A DNA stretch of 34,736 nt. It comes from Nocardia testacea NBRC 100365 (lineage in GTDB: Bacteria > Actinomycetota > Actinomycetes > Mycobacteriales > Mycobacteriaceae). This document shows positions 32,007-34,736 of the stretch, piece after piece. The stretch is taken from assembly GCF_000308775.1 (NCBI RefSeq), contig NZ_BAGJ01000081.1, positions 1 to 34,736 on the forward strand. The letters are read 5' to 3'. The notes beneath the pieces are model-generated. The model did not search any database, had not been told where the DNA came from, and saw only the letters and a program-made list of their open reading frames with translations. Made by a program: the position numbers and the translations under genes. Numbering within the stretch: the stretch's first letter is position 1; every line of letters starts with the position of its first letter.

Positions 32007-34112
32007 TTGGTCACCGACGTCATCGATATGGTCGCGGAGATTCCCGCAGCGCGTGCCGCTGTCTGGGATATGCTCCTCGACCCGCAGACCTATCCGCGGG
32101 TGTTCACCGGTATCGGCGCCTGCTCCAGGCTGGACCTGCCCGGCGCGGAACCGGTGTTCGAATTCCGGCTCGGCACCCCGGAGGCCGGTATCCGGGTGTT
32201 GCGCGTGCGCGTGGTCACCGGCCGGTGGTACGAGAGCTTGGAATTGCACGCACCGGAGATCGGCAGTTTCGCGGCGCTGCGGATGTACGGCGAAGGCGAC
32301 CGCAGCACGGTATCTATCACCTTCTTCGCGCCGGGGCGGGTGCATCGGCACCTCACCGAACTGTCGAATTCGGCGATCCAGGACTGGACCGCCAAAGGCC
32401 TGCGCCGGATCGCCGATATCCTGCGCGGCGCGCGGACGTCGACGGTGGTCAACGGGGAGGGTTCGCTGGTACGCCGCCAACTCGAGGTGCTGCGTCAGGT
32501 CACCGTCAGCGGTGTGGTGCGCACCCGGCCCAACGCGGTGATGAAACAGCTGCTGTCACTGAACAAATGGGGATTCAACCTGGCGGGAGGATACGCGGCC
32601 GGCGCCGCGTACGCACCGGCCCGGCCCGCCGTGATCGACGATCGGGGGTCGCGCACCTTCGCCGAGATGGACCGGCGCAGCACCACTCTGGCCGGAGCGA
32701 TGGCGGCGGTGGGACTCGGCGCGGGCGACGCGATCGGACTGCTGTCCCGCAATCACGCCGGAATGGTCGAAACCATGGTGGCCGCCGGCAAACTCGGAGT
32801 GGACGTCGCACTGCTCAATGCCGGGCTGTCCGCGCGCACCATCGAGCAGATCGTGCAGCGGCACCGGCTCTCGGCCCTGTTCGTCGACGGCGACCTCGAA
32901 CAACTGGTGCAGTACCTGCACGACGACCTGCCCCGGTTCAACACCGACCAGCGGCCGCCCGTCCCCGGGCGGTACACCCTCGAGGATCTGATCGAGCAGG
33001 GCGAGACGGAGTTCCGCCGGCCCGCGCACCCCGGCCGGTTGATCGTGCTCACCTCGGGTACCAGCGGAATCCCGAAGGGGGCGCGGCGGCCCCACCCCAA
33101 GGGATTCGGCACCATCGCCGCGCTGCTGTCGCGGATCCCGATGGAGATGGAATCGACGATGCTCATCCCGGCGCCGCTCTTCCACACCTGGGGGCTGGCC
33201 GGATTGCAGCTGAGTACCGCGCTGCGGTGCACGGTGGTGCTGCCGGAACGATTCGATGCCGAGGATTGCCTGCGCGCGGTCGCCGAACACCGGGTGACCA
33301 CCATGATCGTGGTGCCCACCATGGTGAATCGAATCCTCGATCTGCCGCCGGCGGTACGTGCCCGCTACGACACCTCCAGTCTGCGCCAGGTGATCAGTTG
33401 CGGGGCACCGCTGGCGGGGGCGACGGTGTTGCGGTTCATGGACGCCTACGGCGATATCCTCTACAACGTCTACGGATCCACCGAGGTCTCCTGGGCGACC
33501 ATCGCCACCCCCGCCGATCTGCGCTTCGCGCCCACGACCGCCGGGCGGCCGCCGCTGGGCACCCGCGTCTCGGTGCTCGGACCCGACCACAAACCGGTGC
33601 CGATCGGTGCCACCGGGCATATCTTCGTCGGCAACCACATGCTGTTCGACGGCTACGTCAATTCCGCGCCACCCGACGAGGCGCACGGCATGCTCGACAC
33701 CGGGGATCTCGGATATTTCGACGTCAACGGCCGTTTGTTCATCGCCGGCCGGGACGACGAGATGATCATCTCCGGCGGCGAGAACGTCTTCCCGCGCCCC
33801 GTGGAGGAGGCATTGGCACATCTGCCCCAGGTCAGCGAAGTCGCCGTGGTGGGTGTACCGGATCCCGAATTCGGCCAGCGGCTCGCGGCGTTCGTGGTGA
33901 AACACGAAGGGGCGGGCCTGGACTCGGATATGGTGCGCACCTATATCCGGCATCGGCTGAGCCGGTTCTCGGTCCCCCGGGATGTGACCTTCATGTCGGC
34001 GCTGCCGCGAGGGGAAACGGGAAAGATCTTGAAACGGCTACTGGCCGGGCGGCAGGACGGGGAACTTCCACCGTCGGGGCTGGGCGGGCTGGGGGTCACC
34101 GGGTCGGTGTGA
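32007..34112 (+). CDS. SRPBCC domain fused to a FadD-like acyl-CoA synthetase
   Basis: A 701-residue two-domain protein. Residues 1-145 form a START/SRPBCC-type ligand-binding fold (VIDMVAEIPAARAAVWDMLL, then WYESLELHAPEIGSF and the long C-terminal helix WTAKGLRRIADIL). Residues 185-690 are an adenylate-forming acyl-CoA ligase: the AMP-loop LTSGTSGIPKG near 347-357, APLFHTWG, YGSTEVSW near 489, LDTGDLGYFD near 565, and the C-terminal GETGKILK with the catalytic Lys near 674. The ligase half resembles FadD12/FadD2-type fatty acid activating enzymes. The start is a TTG at 32007, nine bases after an in-frame stop, needed to keep the first beta-strand; an ATG at 32028 would cut into it. Fusion to a hydrophobic-ligand domain suggests substrate capture or coenzyme-free loading, but this is an inference. 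Confidence 0.85.
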   Translation: MVTDVIDMVAEIPAARAAVWDMLLDPQTYPRVFTGIGACSRLDLPGAEPVFEFRLGTPEAGIRVLRVRVVTGRWYESLELHAPEIGSFAALRMYGEGDRSTVSITFFAPGRVHRHLTELSNSAIQDWTAKGLRRIADILRGARTSTVVNGEGSLVRRQLEVLRQVTVSGVVRTRPNAVMKQLLSLNKWGFNLAGGYAAGAAYAPARPAVIDDRGSRTFAEMDRRSTTLAGAMAAVGLGAGDAIGLLSRNHAGMVETMVAAGKLGVDVALLNAGLSARTIEQIVQRHRLSALFVDGDLEQLVQYLHDDLPRFNTDQRPPVPGRYTLEDLIEQGETEFRRPAHPGRLIVLTSGTSGIPKGARRPHPKGFGTIAALLSRIPMEMESTMLIPAPLFHTWGLAGLQLSTALRCTVVLPERFDAEDCLRAVAEHRVTTMIVVPTMVNRILDLPPAVRARYDTSSLRQVISCGAPLAGATVLRFMDAYGDILYNVYGSTEVSWATIATPADLRFAPTTAGRPPLGTRVSVLGPDHKPVPIGATGHIFVGNHMLFDGYVNSAPPDEAHGMLDTGDLGYFDVNGRLFIAGRDDEMIISGGENVFPRPVEEALAHLPQVSEVAVVGVPDPEFGQRLAAFVVKHEGAGLDSDMVRTYIRHRLSRFSVPRDVTFMSALPRGETGKILKRLLAGRQDGELPPSGLGGLGVTGSV

Positions 34113-34333
34113 CACCGGCGGCCGGCGCTGTCCTGCCGCAGCGCGAATGCCGGTGCGATGCTGAACGACCCGATACTCACGGCGACATGGAGTGATCCCC
34201 GGTTGCCGGATCGGCCACGCCGGTGCACATGCCACCGCGGGGCGCGGTAACGGGTGCGGGGGCCACGGCGGGCGGGGCGGCGAGGGGTAGATTCATCAGC
34301 CGCACAATCAATCGGTCGGGAGAGGCATCCTCC

Positions 34334-34736
34334 GTGGTAGTAGTTTCCGTGCTCACAGGACTGGCCGTGGCGTGGCTGATCGCCGGGCTGCACTGGTACC
34401 TGTGGCGGCGGCTCGTTCGCGACACCACGCGGGACGGATCTCGCTGGCGGATACCCGGCGGTATCGTCCTCGGGGCCGGCGCGATCGCGATGTGTGGTGC
34501 GTTCGGCGTGATGCTCGCCGAGGTGGACCGGGCCGACTGGCGCTGGTTGACCTGGCCCGGATTCCTGTGGGCGGCGCTGTTCCTCTATCTGCTGCTCGGC
34601 GTGCTGGCCGGCGAGGTCGTCCGGCCGCTGCTGCTGCGCGGCCTGGTCAAGCGCGACGCCGGCACCGCCGCACCGGCCGGGGACAGCCGGAACCCCGTGG
34701 CGGACGCGGCGCAGGGAGCCGTCCAGTCGGGCGTGC
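34334..34736 (+). CDS. N-terminal part of a membrane protein, probably a metallophosphoesterase (partial)
   Basis: The open frame begins with GTG at 34334, preceded by GGGAGAGG about eight bases upstream, and runs off the window end after 134 codons. It shows three hydrophobic segments: VVVVSVLTGLAVAWLIAGL at the start, the GGIVLGAGAIAMCGAFGVML region, and WPGFLWAALFLYLLLGVL. The motif LHWYLWRRLVRDT after the first segment and the WPGFLW segment are what I know from the membrane leader of actinobacterial calcineurin-like metallophosphoesterases (YaeI-like). The catalytic domain would lie beyond the window, so the identification rests on the leader alone. Confidence 0.65.
   Translation, partial: MVVVSVLTGLAVAWLIAGLHWYLWRRLVRDTTRDGSRWRIPGGIVLGAGAIAMCGAFGVMLAEVDRADWRWLTWPGFLWAALFLYLLLGVLAGEVVRPLLLRGLVKRDAGTAAPAGDSRNPVADAAQGAVQSGV

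Noticed and set aside
31919..34195. A plus-strand frame of over 750 codons covering the SRPBCC-FadD gene
   Set aside because: Its product is an Arg/Gly/Ala-rich shadow in another frame without any motif, whereas the 32007-34112 frame contains all ligase motifs.
1..34736. Genomic island, prophage or insertion sequence
   Set aside because: No transposase, integrase, tRNA edge or terminal repeat was seen, and composition is uniform across the window.

Overview
The window looks like a chromosomal segment of a high-GC actinomycete of the Mycobacteriales, most likely Nocardia or a close relative. The reasons are the roughly 70% GC composition, frequent GTG starts, and a gene set that resembles mycobacterial proteins: Ndh type II, a CYP136-like P450, recC-recB-recD order, a GabD2-like dehydrogenase, and an Rv3237c/Rv3236c-like KhtT/KhtU pair. 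Genus and ortholog names are recognised from memory of the families and were not searched. I see no IS element, prophage, CRISPR array, tRNA or rRNA.

Layout. 1-176: start of a secreted protein (minus, cut by the window edge). 254-1732: type II NADH dehydrogenase (minus), divergent from a cytochrome P450 (1984-3468). 3538-4682: a secreted class A beta-lactamase-like serine hydrolase and a 70-residue orphan (both minus). 5006-13759: recC-recB-recD, a tight operon with a 4-base recB/recD overlap, ending at a hairpin shared with a convergent TetR regulator (13800-14525). The regulator is divergent from a gabD2-like aldehyde dehydrogenase followed by an SDR (14706-17147). 17131-18620: a PrmC-related methyltransferase and a degenerate-Nudix/winged-helix protein (both minus), the latter divergent from galT (18905-20056). 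20107-20985: secreted DUF218 protein (minus). 21250-22101: a FolD-family enzyme. 22239-23922: khtT-khtU cation/proton antiporter. 23937-25343: an SDR and a small protein of unknown function (minus). 25665-30461: TerD-AIM24 fusion, a PYROXD2-like FAD oxidoreductase and a membrane-anchored substrate-binding-like protein. 30510-31703: a Cys-rich mini-protein and an F420-type luciferase-like oxidoreductase (minus). 32007-34112: SRPBCC domain fused to an acyl-CoA synthetase. 34334-end: start of a membrane protein, probably a metallophosphoesterase.

Functionally this is mostly housekeeping and adaptive metabolism: respiration, double-strand-break repair, semialdehyde oxidation, galactose metabolism, one-carbon metabolism, cation homeostasis and lipid activation. 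The parts that most deserve a second look are the TerD-AIM24 fusion, whose AIM24 half carries its own apparent -10 box, Shine-Dalgarno sequence and ATG inside the coding frame; the neighbouring FAD enzyme and anchored binding protein; the SRPBCC-FadD fusion; the Nudix-like regulator that has lost its catalytic glutamates and sits divergent from galT; and a perfect 12-bp inverted repeat over a possible recCBD promoter. I found no obviously new defence or mobile system.
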